64,000 nt of DNA from Echiichthys vipera (taxonomy: Eukaryota > Chordata > Actinopteri > Perciformes > Trachinidae): the NCBI GenBank assembly GCA_963691815.1, contig OY829653.1, positions 29,086,250 through 29,150,249 on the forward strand. Reading direction: 5' to 3'. The notes beneath the pieces are model-generated. The model had not been told where the DNA came from, did no database searches, and worked only from the letters and a program-made list of their open reading frames with translations. Position 1 is the first letter of the stretch. Each line of letters starts with the position of its first letter. Both the position numbers and the translations under genes were made by a program. Shown piece after piece: positions 38,133 to 52,041 of this stretch.

Positions 38133-39554
38133 CTAGGGCAAGAGATATGAAACAGAATATCATCAAACACCCTTTCTTCAGCACGTGTTCTACACCAACT
38201 GAAACTAGACAGGAAACTCTTCAAAACTGTGTGATACTCTGAACAGAAACCTGCAGGGAACTCCACCTGGGCTCTAGTCTTGTGCAGAAAAAGGCTTGAG
38301 GACTGTGTTATGGGGCTTACAGCACATTCTATGAGACACCAATGTGATACTTACACTGTAGGTTTATTGATGGATAAACTTTTGCGATTAGACAGCCATA
38401 CCTTTTACACCAGCTCCTCTAGACATAAAAGCACCTGTTTAAGTCAAGCGTATGTTTTCAATAATGGTGTCACTAAAAAACTGAATCCAACAAAGACTAT
38501 TTGAGACTATAACAAAAGAGCCCAGAGAGTCGAATGCAGAAAAAGTCTTCTTTTTAATCCCAGGCTGGGGAATTCTAATAGAGCGGACTCAAGTGTCATG
38601 TCAAGCAATATACTAATGGAATCCAATTAAGACCTTTAAACTGCGCCGAGAGCTGGAGGATATTAGCTCAGCTTTCTATAACAAAAGACCAAAGGGCCGT
38701 CAATGAGGGCTTTTTCAGGATATAAAAAGCATAAAGGAAATTGGGTTTTTCTGCTTTATTCACTCATTATTGTTCCCTGAGAAAATGAGTTGAATAGAGT
38801 ATAAGAAAAACTCTTGGCCACCCGTTCTGAAAAACCTTTTTCTCTTTTGGAGAAGAAATGCCTCCACTGTTTGCCTAACATCTGTACGCGGACATGCGTT
38901 TCTCAGAAGAACAGAACAAAGGTAATTTAAGGTGCACGACAGAGTAAGGCTCCATTTTTCCAATCACTAATGACATAACTGCAATATATAACTGCATGTC
39001 AGGTATAGTTTTGTAGTATGTCTGCACAAAGATGTGACGAAAAGCCCTGGAAAACAACTAGATCACAAGTAGCCTCTTCATTATTGTGCTGTTGAGTGTT
39101 AGACATCTCAGGAAATCTCAGGCACAGATATAAACAGATGTATTCCATTCACGTATTGGAAAAAACGAAGCAGAACAAAAGCGAGGAGAGAAGCTTTCAT
39201 TAGCAGCATAAAACAAAACCCCGGCAAGCAGCAAGAGCAGGCAGCTAAAACAACATGATAGGAATAATACCAGTAACACTAATAATAGATGGATAGAATG
39301 AAACAAAACACAACGCACAAACACTTATTTTAAGCTTTGATTTCAAAGGGATTGGAGTGTGCGTGAGTGTAGGGGGGGAATAGGCTTTGTACTTTTGAAC
39401 TGTTGCAGCTCACTGCATGCATCTGTGTGTATATGTGTGCGTTCTGTATTATATATTAGCAGCAGCGTGATTCTGTTATGTGCACACCCCCACCTCCATC
39501 ATCAGCACCACCACCACCATCACCCCTCTGGTGGAATCAGAGAAACCCCCCCGG

Positions 39555-39850
39555 CCCCGGCTGGTTTGCATAAAGCAAACAAAATTAAATTTGCTTTGCT
39601 AAATCAAAGCATGTATGGTATTCCAAGCCGCTCTCTCTGGGACAAATTACTTCAAACGGCCTCCTTTGTATCATAACAGAATAAAAAAAAGAATCAGCCC
39701 AATCAGCAGCTCTCCAAAACCCTCGACTCGGGAATTAATTATTGAACCGAGGGCTTTTCTCACTCCTAGCAGTCCGCGACACAGATCTATTTATTTTGGA
39801 AAAGTCGTTTTGCTCTTAAAAAACACACTGCTGGCTGAGAACCCAGTTTA
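39555..39850. other. Repeat-free AT-rich block, possible conserved non-coding element
   Basis: Includes TTTGCATAAAGCAAAC, ACAAATTACTTCAAACGGCC and GGGAATTAATTATTGAACCG, with octamer-like and homeodomain-like cores. It ends at a short (CT)n tract (39857-39884). No coding signal; a suggestion only. Confidence 0.22.
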
Positions 39851-39853
39851 CTG

Positions 39854-39884
<31 letters not shown>

Positions 39885-40689
39885 CTTCAATGTTTTCACT
39901 GCTCTTTGCTGCACAGCCCCTGAAGGGACATGTGAATAGGTTTAGGCCACAAAATTAATCTGAAAACTCCATGACCAGCATCCACCATAGTGCTGCTTTA
40001 ACAGAAGTATTGCTTTTGCTGTAATGGACTTAAGATGAACTGAGCTGTTCACTTGTGAGGATTCTTTCTCATGGAGTTGGCTCTTTTCCCCTCTGCACTA
40101 CCTCTTTGTATAAGCGCTAGACCATGTGTTTTCTTCTCCTGTTGGTTTTGGTTTGGCTGCAAGAAAGCTCAAAACCACTAATTATGGAATTTGATATGCA
40201 GTTTAATTAGAAGAATACGAGCTTAAGCAAAGGATCCTTTATTGTAGTAATCCGGACGATTATTTACGACATGCTGCATGTGATTATGTTTAATACAAAC
40301 CTTTTTATTTATTTTCAGAAAACAACTTCTGGGGTACCAAAGCTGTAGCTGGCTAATGGCTGCACTGTAGCTGGCTAGTTAGCTGAGAAAATGTTACTGT
40401 GAGCTAGCTACAATAGCTTTCCAAGCTCCAAGCTTTAGATCTAACTAAACAGGCAATACAGTGAAGGAAGAAACACGGTCCATGCAAGTACTACACAAGT
40501 GCTAGTGACAACACATGGCCCAATTGGCATAAACCGGCGTCCGTGGAACGTGCACTCTTACGCACTGGTGGAGGAATCAAACGTCAGTCCTCACGCTAAT
40601 CACAGCGTTTCAATGGGTCGGGTCTAGATGGTTATCCACGATTAGTATAGGTGCTTGGAACGAGTCTCGCAAAAGTTTTTGCGAGTGTT

Positions 40690-40880
40690 TGTATAGATCT
40701 TCCATTGCTAGGCAGCAGCCTTGGTCCTTGGTAACTTCCTGTCAGCTGATGTCATTCACATACACTGCAACAGGAAATAAACTAGGACTGTTTTGGAATG
40801 TTTATGTTTACATCTTTAAAAAGGTCCTTACCCAGGGTTACCATCAAGACTGTTTCCATGACCACAGCAAAAGAGGTTAA
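40690..40880. repeat. Dispersed repeat fragment shared with 58600-58715
   Basis: CCATTGCTA.GC, AACTTCCTGTC and GATGTCATTCACAT...CTGCAACAGGAAATAAACT.GGA occur at both sites in the same order. Degraded element, class unknown. Confidence 0.5.
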
Positions 40881-42420
40881 CCCATAAATAAATTTTTTCG
40901 AGCATTCAACTGCTGGAAATAACTCGTTTTACTATCAGAATTTGGTCTGACAACATTTGGAAAGTCTAGAAGAGCAGCACGATAAAATCATATAATTCCC
41001 ATCCAGAGCACTAAACCAGAAGGCGCTGGCTCGGCCGGAGGAAGTCTCTAGTGTTCCTGCTCTACGGGGCCAACAATGTGGAAGTAGTGCCGATCATCCA
41101 GGTATTTTTAAACGCGGCAGTTGAACTTTTTCATTGCGCCTTCATGCGCCACTGATCAACTTTCATAGGAATGAACGGGGCCTGTCTCCAATACTGAAAC
41201 TATTTATAAATCCATAGTTGTAAACAAACAGGTAGAAGAACATGTTCTGCTTAGAATAAAGAAAAAAACAAAAACAGATGATGGCATGTGTGTCTTTATG
41301 AAGAGGTGACAAAGTGCCGTAAATATGTTGACACATACTGACATGAATTTGCAAAATGGTCAGCCGAGGTTACTTAAAGCGGAAGTGAACCTAAAAAGAC
41401 AGAGGCAGCTTTCTCTTGATGTTTCATCCTATAGAGCGCCTCCCAGCAACGCTTCGACTGCAGATCACAATCTTGCATACGAAGCGTCTGCATACTTGCA
41501 TTACAGTACCAACAGTACCATTAAGTCCTTTCTAACTGAACCATGCCTTTCTAGAGCAGCTACTCCGGTGGAGGAGGGTTACATGAAAGTGGACGGTGCA
41601 AGTGATAGCTTTTCAATTTTTCCATTTGAAGTTTTCGTCTGCCTTTTTAATGGAAGACATTTTGGCTTGTCACAGCAAGAAACGCATGTGGGCTAACTTC
41701 CATTTAGCTGCTCCTGGTGTTGTGCATACTTCTTCACTCTCTCGGCTTACTGGAACACTTGAATAGAACTAAGCCATCATTAGTATTAGTAACACCTGTC
41801 CTTTCTCTGCTCTGACAAGTCAAAACGTCTGCTGTGAGAACAGCCTATTCCCTGAAAGGTCAGCAATGTCAAGCTGTTTTGCTATTAAATATTGTGAATT
41901 CATAAGTCAAAGTTTATCAAAGGTTTACAATGTTGGTATGACCAAGCCTTTAATGGGAATCTTAAAAAACAAGTGACTTCCAACTCATGCATGCTAGACA
42001 GAACACAACAGCTAGGAGGGTCAACAGCAACAGAAGCATCACGAACATCACACAAAGACAATAAAATTAAAGCATGTTGTCCAGCGTGCCAATGAACTCG
42101 ACCGGGCCGCAGCTCACAGGAGACTGGGGCAGAGTGCAACGATATATGAGCCTCCTCCAGACCCTTACAGCCTTCCTCCCCTCACCAAGGCTCACAAAGC
42201 AGCACAGCAGCAGTCACAGTGAGCACACAACTGTTTACAAATCCCCAGTTAATAGGATCAGGCCTCATTGACTGGGCCGCTCCGATGTGTCTGATGTAAT
42301 CTATTAGCTGTATGATAGTCAGTGTCTCAGTCCAATCGATAACCCTGGGCCTCCATATTGCTCCACTGTGGACTGTTACTCCTCTTTAGTGCTGCTTAGA
42401 ATGCAGGCTTAGTAACTATA

Positions 42421-42423
<3 letters not shown>

Positions 42424-42493
<70 letters not shown>

Positions 42494-42542
42494 TGCGTGT
42501 GTGCATATGTGTGTGTGTGTGCATGTGCGTGTGTGTGCGTGC
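42424..42542. repeat. (GT)n microsatellite with GTGC variants
   Basis: A perfect GT run of about 66 bp is followed by interrupted GT/GC units to about 42542. Confidence 0.97.
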
Positions 42543-45432
42543 AGAGGTTTGTGTCCATCTACTTGTCCTTGTGTGTCAGATCATGCATTTCTGTGAGTTT
42601 TATGCTGAAGTGCGTGTTTAAACTTTATTTATTTAGCACGTTTCATAGGAAATATGTGTATATAAAATACTGCAATACACACTCAGGTTTGCATATGTGC
42701 AATATTAAATCATAAAACATACATACTGTAGCTGATACTTAGGCAGATGTTAATTCTGTAACACTTTAATGCATGAATACATGAGGGGATTGTGTGTGTC
42801 TGTGTGTGTGCTGCATAATTATGTTGACATTTGTAATACCCTCGCACCTATACACGGGTGTATTGCTGTACAATGGCGCATATGTGTGTATTAAAACAGC
42901 TTTACAGTAGATGGCATGTCTGGAAGTGCATGTTCGTGCGCGAGTGTGTGTGCGCTGTGTTTGTGTGTGTCGGAGTGTGTCTGTAGCTGGTGTAACTGGG
43001 TTTCCAATTAAGTTGAACCACAGGCCGGATCAATGCTAGTCCTCTGTGTGCAGGAATGAGCAGCCCTGGGCCCTCAGAGCATGCCCACGAATAATTTATC
43101 ACTTACACTAGGCCCAGGCAGAGAGGAGGAGGAGGAGGAGACAGGGAGCGCAAGGACAAAGTGTCCAGCCCAGGGGAGAGAACGCAAAAGATGGGCAATC
43201 GAGGGGACAGAAAGATGGAGGGGTGAAGAAAGAGGGAAGGATCAGGCCTCAGAGGAAAACACTGTCAGCTCCCGATCATTTAGAAGCATCACGCTCGACA
43301 TTTGTTTCTGGTAAACAACCAACAAAAATGAAATTCTGCAGGGAGGACAAACTACATAATTCCTTTGAATACACTATATACAATATACTGTGTGTTTGCA
43401 AATGCTGTTGGAAAAACAAAAAGACGAGAATATTTAACATAGGATCAGTCAATTCTCCAGTAATTACATTTTGCGGGTCATCCAGTTAATTTCATCTACT
43501 TGAAGTTTTATGTTTACGGTTCTATTGATTTGATCATGTTTATTTCATCATTTATCCATACTATTTCAGATTCATTCAAATACACACTTGGATTAAATAT
43601 CATAATTTAGTTTTCTTGGTTCACTGGAACATTACACAGTATATAGAAGGAACCAATCATATTTGTAAGGATCCATCCGTCAGATCCAACAAGTCCTCAG
43701 AATTGTTCAATTGCTTCCTTAAGCTGATGCACATTTTCTGCCCTTTTGTTGTCAAAAATGTATTTTGAAAGACTGTTTCAGAAAGCTTGATACACAGCCC
43801 AGGAAATAGGATCGATGTTACATCATATTACTGTAGTAATGACATTTTAGCGAAAGGAACTCCATCAGACGAGCTACGTTGTTTAGCAGTGTGGTCAACT
43901 AAGCCATGAGCAGGGTGGTTTGATAAACAGGCGTAGAAGCGTGGAGTTAAAGCTCAGCGCTGTTTCTAAGGTCTGTATCTGTACTCTACACCAGTAATCA
44001 TACAACATAAACTGTATATAACATGTATTGGACTAGTTGAATGTGATGCTGTGTTTGTTTTTGATGAGGTTGATGCACTGTAATCACAATTTCCTCAACT
44101 TTCTGAATAATCCAAATAAAATGTGTTGAAACCTACAGAGCATGTTGATGTACGAGCCTCTTCACAAAAGTGATCTGTAGTTACGGCCTCTGGTAAGCTT
44201 AGAAGAAGTTTATAGATTTTATATTTTGGGAAAAAAGAGCACCTGTATTGGAGTGGGAGAAAAGGTTGGATCAGTTGTAATTTTGGGGCTTGAAATGGTC
44301 CAATTTAAACATGAGGAGTGTCATCGAATTGAGCCCCCGTCAGCTTCAACTCAAACATCAGTTCACATATTGACAGATTTGCTTTCACCCTACCAACTGC
44401 TTTATTGAAGCTCAGCATGTCCAATTTTCTTGTTCTTCTATTTTTTTTATTTTAACAGAAACTAAAGGAAACAAGGGCCAAGCCTGCTAGTCAGCAGGGT
44501 ACAAGACCAGCAGAGGTTTAAACCTGACTGTTTCATCCCAGGAAGCACATCTTCTGCCTGGACACTTGGTGTTAAGATCTTCTGCTGAGCACGGCTCTAG
44601 TTGAAAGGCAGAGAGGCCGAGGCACGTGTGGATATACGGAACATTTATAGAGAAGCACAGACACACCCAAATATAGTGACAGACACACACAGCACAAGGA
44701 AAAGAACACCCACACACACGTGCATATACACACACATTCATAACATGTCATATCACCCACTGGATGCACGCACACAGACATGCAGACATCTAAAACCCCC
44801 ACTGCTCCACAGCTACACACACACATACAGTAGTGTACAGAGTGTCCCCACCCTGTGGAGTGTCAGAGTCCAATGTTCGCTCTGTCTCCGCCCTTGGTTT
44901 GTCTCTATTAATCGCACAGTAGCGAGGCATGGACTGGTAAAACGCTCCACATCGCTCTGTAATCTTCTCTTAATGTGCTGCACTCTAAGCCTAAGTGAAC
45001 CCATTTGGAGTGACTGTGAGCAGACTGAGATTCTTCCCATGTTATCTGAACAAGTGTAACTAATAGGTTTATCAATTAAGCCAAGTCCAATAACTGCATG
45101 CCTGCAATTTCCTTTAAATACACTCCGCTGGCGTAGCCCTGATTCCTCTGGTTAATGTGAAATACATGAGAAAACAACCACCTATGTGAACGTGTTTCTA
45201 TCATGGACAGTTAGTGTGTGCGTGTGTGTGTATTACTGGTTCAGTTATAACTAATAAGTATTATAACGTTCTGTCATTTAGTCAATGATATTTTCCAGTT
45301 GACATAAAAATATAATTTTACTTTTTGCTCTAGCGTAAAACGTCTTTATACCTTTTCACTTCGAGGATGTAAATGCATACTGTTTGATACTGATGTGTTG
45401 AATTAGTTAATTGCTACAAAGTTAACATAGTA

Positions 45433-45969
45433 GCCTGGTGTTAGGCGTTGCTGGTTGCCAGGGTTGTCTGTTGTTGGGTGCAGCTACTGTAGGCTGGCAC
45501 TGGTTGAAATGGAGTTTGCCAATCCTGCAGCTGCTTCAGAGCCTCAGTGAAGGGGACGTTGTTTGTCCCAGCAGCTGAGTGAGCGGAGACGGGCAAAAAC
45601 CAGAGTCACTATAGGCCAAGCATTCACTCCATGGACTGAGAGAAAGGAGAGAAACCCCATTAAAACGCACGCCCAAATGGCTATGTTTCTCCTTGATGCT
45701 AACATCACTTTCATCTTTACTTAGCTGGAACGGCTAACGCTAACAGTAACTGCCAGTCAAACTCCTCTGCAATACTTGTTTTTATGGTGTGATTTGCTGG
45801 AGGGGATGGGTTCAAACAGGCTCAAACAGACTCCTGTCTCCAGTAGGCTACTGGACCGGGTCTGACCAACCTGGCAACCCGACTGCTGGAATTATTTTTT
45901 GTTTTTGCGACTACAATCTTGAGACACTAGATGGTGGTGTTCTGCTCATTCTCCATATTCAACCTTTAA
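45433..45969 (-). mobile_element. Repeat A copy 3, minus strand, truncated
   Basis: Reverse-oriented relative to the other copies. Its 5' TIR is at the right (CTCCATATTCAACCTTT near 45952-45968). It lacks the 3' part beyond the CCAGCAACGCC segment, so it stops near 45433. Confidence 0.7.
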
Positions 45970-46456
45970 TAAATCATGTTTTTTTTAATTGGATTTGTTA
46001 GGTAAAGTATGATACAGCAGAATCTCTTACACAAGGCATTCCAGTGACCTTCACTACATTTCAAATGTGTTGGGCGATGATGACCTAATTGGCATTGACA
46101 GACACCATAGAGGATGTTGTCGTGGGCTACTCTTATAAAGGTACTATAATTTTAACTGACTAAAATGTGATGGTGTGTTCAAATTCAAAATGAATAATCA
46201 TAAACTCCTATTCAGGCATGTTGCTTTGCTCATCCAAACTAATCAACTCATATGAGCATAAAATGAGCTCTATCCACCATTAGGTGAGGATATCTGTCAT
46301 CTTATCAATTGTGACATTCATCGGAAATGAGTGCATCCCATAGACTGTAAAATAAGTGTGTTTTGTACCAGTAGTGCTTGCCCAGAACATTTTTGGCATT
46401 GTCTTCTAAAAATGGTCTTAAATGATTAATTAGTTATCAAAATTGTTCCAAATATC

Positions 46457-46460
<4 letters not shown>

Positions 46461-46500
<40 letters not shown>

Positions 46501-46505
46501 CTCTG

Positions 46506-46591
<86 letters not shown>

Positions 46592-46593
46592 TG

Positions 46594-46630
<37 letters not shown>
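46461..46630. repeat. (CT)n microsatellite
   Basis: About 170 bp of CT dinucleotides with a few GTGTCTCTGTCT interruptions. Arg-Glu and Leu-Ser ORFs across it are artefacts. Confidence 0.97.
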
Positions 46631-46633
<3 letters not shown>

Positions 46634-46849
46634 CAGTCAGTACAAAATTACAGCCATCCAAACTGAGGACACTAATTGTATTGGGATTATTTGTGATTAT
46701 GAAAAGGCGTGGGGCTGGAGGGAGGGGGGATTCTGATTACATATAAGTTTGAATAATCACAATGTTGGGCTTAGTGGTCAATGGCTGTCAGTCGAAGGTG
46801 ACGGTCTACCGGATGTTCAATACTGGGACAGAGTCTCCGTGTTGCTAAA

Positions 46850-47040
46850 TGTCAGCCATTCACCTCCCCCTCTACTATGTCTGTTATCCGGCTAAGCGCC
46901 ACCGTAGACGATTGCGAATGGTTTAAAGAAATTAAAATAAGCAAGAGTTTTTGTTTTCCCCGCCCTATACAAGAATGATGAGCAGTTGTAGCCAGACTGT
47001 ACTCCAGCACTGACACAGGTCTGTCTATGCAAGACTAGCA
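46850..47040. mobile_element. Fish MITE-like repeat, copy 1
   Basis: GCTAAGCGCCACCGTAGACG, GGTTTAAAGAAATTAAAATA, AGAATGATGAGC, TAGCCAGACTGTACTCC and AGGTCTGTCTATGCAAGACT follow in the same order as at 60340-60480 plus 60775-60830. This is a dispersed non-autonomous element that I recall as common in fish. Confidence 0.55.
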
Positions 47041-47529
47041 ACAGCCAAACCCTACTTCAAATGAAAAACATAAGCGCAGTTGATGCACTCACTGAGAAAG
47101 AGTGTGTGCGTGTGTGTGTGTGTTTTTGTGTGCGCGTGACTGTCAGAGTGTTTGAGTTAAGACCAATTAGAGCGAGTGGATTCACTTTTCCATGTACTCT
47201 CCCCACTGAGATCACTGGCTGATTACTCCTCAACTCCCCACAGAGAATGTTTAATACATTATTTCTCTTATTCAGTCAATGGACACAGGCAGAAAGAGAG
47301 AAAGTGGGAAAAAGGGAATGGAATCAATGTTTATAGAATATTTTTGTTTGAGTGTGCAGATACATTACATGACTTTTATGCTGATGGAATTTCCTAATGT
47401 ACGTATATATTAATATATCATAAGAATTACCTTAGTTTGATAAAATCACCCTCACCTTTATGAGCTCGAAACATAAACAAAGATAATTTGTCATTTGTTT
47501 TATACATTCAAACACATTAACAGCCTTAA

Positions 47530-48054
47530 AGCTATGGTCTACGATTTGAAATATTAGTACTGATTGTTAACATCGTTTATACGGCGTTTATGTTCCTGTA
47601 GTCCGATCTACACAATATGAACAGCAAAAAAGAACCAAAAAAATCCATTATTCTATCAGCCGTAGGTCTACATAGAAATACCCTCGTCTCCCCTGCTCCT
47701 TCCTCATCCCGCCTCATCTCACCTCGTCCCCTCCCACTTTCCCTCCCTCTCTGTAAACTCTGAAGGCTAGTGATTAGCTTAGCAGCTCAGCTACTGTAGC
47801 TTCTGTTACCATGGGGAAGGAAAAGACCGATACCAGCGAGCGTCCTCTGCTCGCCCCAACGGAGAAGGTTAGAGAAAACGTAAGTGGAAAAGGCAGAAAC
47901 CAAGAGGAAATGTGACCTACATAGGAACCAAAGAGGAGTCAACGTCAGGGATTCCTTTGAGCGGTGGAGAAGGCTACGCCAGGATTTAGGACTGAAAACA
48001 GGTTTCAAATCTCTCTGAGAGGATCAACTGATTTTCAGAATGTAGACCATAGCT
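47530..48054. mobile_element. TTAA-target DNA transposon (525 bp), non-autonomous
   Basis: The ends AGCTATGGTCTACGATTTGAAA and (reverse complement of the right end) AGCTATGGTCTACATTCTGAAA are TIRs. Both flanks are TTAA (47526-47529 and 48055-48058), a perfect target duplication as in piggyBac or Kolobok elements. Inside on the plus strand, a frame after 47930 reads QRGVNVRDSFERWRRLRQDL then GLKTGFKSL. This resembles a motif (VN(I/V)...F.RWR.L....GLK) I know from fish TE-derived proteins. An upstream ATG at 47811 opens MGKEKTDTSERPLLAPTEK and stops early. Confidence 0.7.
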
Positions 48055-48943
48055 TTAATTGACAAAGACAAGACATTTTACTTTGGATAATGACAGTGGC
48101 CCATTATCACTCTACATGGAGTTAGCACGGAGCACTAGAGCCGGAGTGGATGATTTTGATGTTTCCTGTCACTAAATGGCTAAATTAACCAACAGATTAA
48201 AAGAGTTTGAAACAATTGTCATACATTTTAACGGCTGCTGTTTGATTGATTGGAAGCACTTCCAGACTGGCAGCCCGAATAAACTCAGAAAAGTGTAAAA
48301 GAAGAATGAATGAATGAGATGAAAGAAACATACAGTGACAGAGAATCTGACACGATAAAGTGATAAAGTGAACAAACAAACAGTCAGAGACAGAAAGACT
48401 GACAAACAGGAGGAGCGCAGGATTGATTTACCCTGATGGATTGTTGGACAGGTGTCAAGACAGATGGATGGATGGAGACAGATAGGAACACAGACAGACA
48501 GGCCGACATAATGTCAGAGAGACAGATAGACAGTGACACAATCACACTGTCAGGGCGGCAAAACACTTAAGGTTGTCCTGATAACATATGGCAACACACT
48601 GTACGCCCAATTAGGCTCTCTGCCATTTTTATGGCTGTCCTTATTCACTGTTTGAACATATATCGTCGAAAAGTAATGCACTGTAAATTATATGTAATCC
48701 GCGTATTTATTACTGTAGAAATTACGTCCGGAGTAAAGAAGGAAATCCGGAGTTGGTGTCCTGGAAGTACTAAGTCAAACCAAGGCATTTTTTTAAAATC
48801 TTAGCCAAGTTGTTTGATGCCTAACCCTTACTTTCATCTTTTGTTGACTGAACACAACACTAACATTTGAGCATGTTAAATAGAATGTCATATATCATGA
48901 AATATCGTAATAACTCTTTCATAGCATTAAACAGAACATCATA

Positions 48944-49650
48944 TGGTTCAATATGGAGACTGAGCAGAACACCACCATCTAGTGTCAAGATCGTAGTCGC
49001 AACAACAAAAAATAAATCCAGCAGGCAACCGGGTTGCCAGGTTCGTCAGACCCAGCCCATAACAAAAGTTATCTCAGGACACTTTACAGAGTAGGTATAG
49101 ACCACACTCTATGACTTATTTATGATAAACCATCCCCTCCAGCAAATCACACCATAAAAATAAGTGTTGCAGAGGACTTTGACTGACAGTTACCGTTACC
49201 ATACCATAGCCATTTGGGCGTGTGTTTGAATGGCGTTTCTCTCCTTTCTCTCAGGCCATGGAGTGAATGCTCGGCCTATACTGACTCTGGTTTTTGCCCG
49301 TCTCCGCTCACCCAGCTGCTGGGACAAACAACGTCCCCTTCACTGAGGCTCTGAAGCAGCTGCAGGATTGGCAAACTCCATTTCAACCAGTGTCAGCCTA
49401 CAGTAGCTGCACCCAACAACAAACAACCCTGGCAACCAGCAATGCCCAACGCTATTGGCTGCTACCATGGAAACAGAATGGGACATTGTCAAACTTCAAA
49501 CAAAACATTTGAACATTTAAATATTAATTCAGACTAAATGTATATATTTTTTTGGAAAAGCAATACTTTCATTCTGTACTCCTCAAAACGCCCTGTGGGT
49601 GTATTAATATATTTTTAAATAAATATAATGATTCTACACATACGAACCTG
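48944..49650 (+). mobile_element. Repeat A copy 4, with a foreign 69-bp segment
   Basis: Collinear with the other copies from GAGCAGAACACCACCATCTAG to the 3' tail near 49640. The part normally reading AGTAGCCTACAGGAGACC...GTTTGAACC is replaced by 49058-49126, which is almost identical to 34901-34969. Confidence 0.7.
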
Positions 49651-50787
49651 TTGATGAGAATATGTTGCAATTTGCATTTGCACTGTACGCTGCAATTCTA
49701 GCAGCAAACCTTCATAACATATCAGGAATGACAAATAAGTCTGTTTAATGTCATAAACACTTAGTAAGTGCTTTCTTTCTTTTCATAAATTAGCAAAGAT
49801 AAAGCAAAATATTGCAAGAAATGTTTGAGCATTTCTCACTAGAACAGAAACGGTGAAGAGGGAAGTTGTATGAAGAGAAAATGGAGACATAGAAAATAGA
49901 GTGGATGACAGGGATTAAATCTGTAATCCTAAAGATGTGTATTAAATGTCTGTATATACCAATGTGTAGGTGCCTCGAGGATGCTATATATGAGGCAGGT
50001 TGTTTCTGATGAATGGGGATCAGAGGGTAAAAAACATAGGTTTGCATGAGTGAGGGAGAGTATAGCGGTGTGAAACGTTGGGAGAACGAGGGAAACACAG
50101 ATTGAGCAAGTGTGAGATACAGAAAAAGAGAGAGAGACCCAAAAGATATAGAGACAGGGAGAGGGAGCCCAGCTCCATAAAGACGTGAGCAGAATGCTGG
50201 CGATGTGAGCCAGAGAGGTGATATATAGTTTAGTCAGTAGCAGCGGGTCACGACAAAGCCTTTAACAGTAATGTCCTGGGAGTCGCCTCGCCCAGGGGAC
50301 CCGTGCTCCATTTTGCAGCCAAGCGACTGAGACTGAGACGCCGTGGCATGACAGCTGGAGCAGTAAAGCCAGCCTCTAGTACCATCCATAACATGAAGGA
50401 GGCGTAGACGCCGCTGATACCACCACAAAACACCAGGCCCGAGGCCACACCGACAGCTGGCGAGTTAAGAGGGATGAAGAAAAAGGGGGCTTGGGAAATG
50501 GTAGGAAGACGAGACAAAGGGGGGAGAAGAGGAGAGAAAAAAAAGAGTGAAGAAACCTATTTGCATATTTAGACGGACACAAAAATAAAGGGTAAGAAGC
50601 TAAAGATGGTGTGCAATAAAGGAGGGAGTTATAAAATAGAGAGAAGGGGAAGTGGGGAGGAGAGACAAGAGAGATGCAAGGTGCAGAATTTGAATGTAAG
50701 ACTTCCTTCAACTGATAGAAAATGAATCTTCAATAATTTGATAATTGAGTAATAGTTTAAGCCATGTATTAAACAAAAATGATAAAA

Positions 50788-50909
<122 letters not shown>

Positions 50910-51482
50910 AAAAACTAACCCACAATGCCTTCCCTGCATCTGGGAGACTGTTGCTAACTTTAGTTGATGCTGTGAAGTATTTACCATGAGTTATTTAAAG
51001 TGTGGTAATCAAACACGGTTTTAAATGATGATTTTAAAACAAAAAATGAAAGGGCAATACTAACCGCCTGGAATTTTACCACAGTTAATCATTAAACCGG
51101 TAACCATCCCTAAAAAAAATCAATTAATAATCACAAAAATAAGCAACAGTTTAACTGAGAAGTAGTCTAAGCATAGCCAGAGCTCTCACCACAGCACCAG
51201 CTTATCATTCTATGTACAAAAGAGTGGGATGGGGAAAAAATTCTCTGTGTTGTTTGCATTTCTTTAAACCAATCAGAATTGTTTTGGGCGGTGCTAAGCA
51301 GCAGAAGCAGCAAAGGTGCCCTTGTGCCCGTGCGTGGCGTCAGGCCTTATCCCAACGCTGTAGATCCGGTGAGCCAGACTAACTGGAAAGTCAAATAATC
51401 AATATGCTCTGATTGATTTATAGCAGAAACAGAAGGAACAATCAGCGCTGAAAGATTTCAGATTTTTTAGCAACATACTTAA

Positions 51483-52041
51483 AGTTGTACTCTCAGAGTT
51501 GAGATCCTTGTTTCTAGCGCCCTCTGTAGTGGTAAGATGTAACTGCAGGTGAACCTGTTCTTTCAAAGCCTCCATCTTGTCACTTTCACGGTCATTATGT
51601 GTGTTTACAATTGTATTTTTTTTTCTCTTTTGTGAACTTTATTGCAACACAGTCACCTATCTACTTCTAGTCCATCTCCTATATGTTCCCCTCTTAAATC
51701 CATACACACACATGTTTCTATTACACTTCTGCCCTTACTACAAGCCTGACTCAGAAGTTGGAAATTCCGATTTCCGATTACAAGTAAACGCAGCATAGCC
51801 GTTGGTGACGATCTGGGCCGAGAGACCAGCCACTGTCAGCAGAGTCACTAACATGGCGGCTTATTTACATCTAGCCCACGGGTGTCGCCACAGACACACG
51901 GATTGGAATAATCGGCAAAAAGGTAAGTAGAAGTGCTTCATTGATGGGTCATGTGATCAATCACCATTGTTTAAACGCACTATTTGATAGATATTAACTT
52001 AAAAGGCAATAAAATATATGGGAATCTTACGGAGTACAACT
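51483..52041. mobile_element. Probable TTAA-target DNA element
   Basis: The left end TTAA|AGTTGTACTCTCAGAG and the right end GGAGTACAACT|GTAA are short inverted repeats with a TTAA flank on the left and GTAA (one change) on the right. The interior shares about 250 bp (TCCATCTTGTC, TGAACTTTATTG.AACACA, CAGAAGTTGGAA, GTCACTAACATGGCGGC) with 58270-58570, with gaps. Confidence 0.5.

Noticed and set aside
41325..41696. 123-residue plus-strand ORF
   Set aside because: No domain, no codon pattern or splice signals that I can support; no homology recognised.
46437..46736. Arg-Glu and Leu-Ser repeat ORFs
   Set aside because: Shadow of the CT tract; no unique coding sequence. The same applies to 24018-24385 and 50769-50987.
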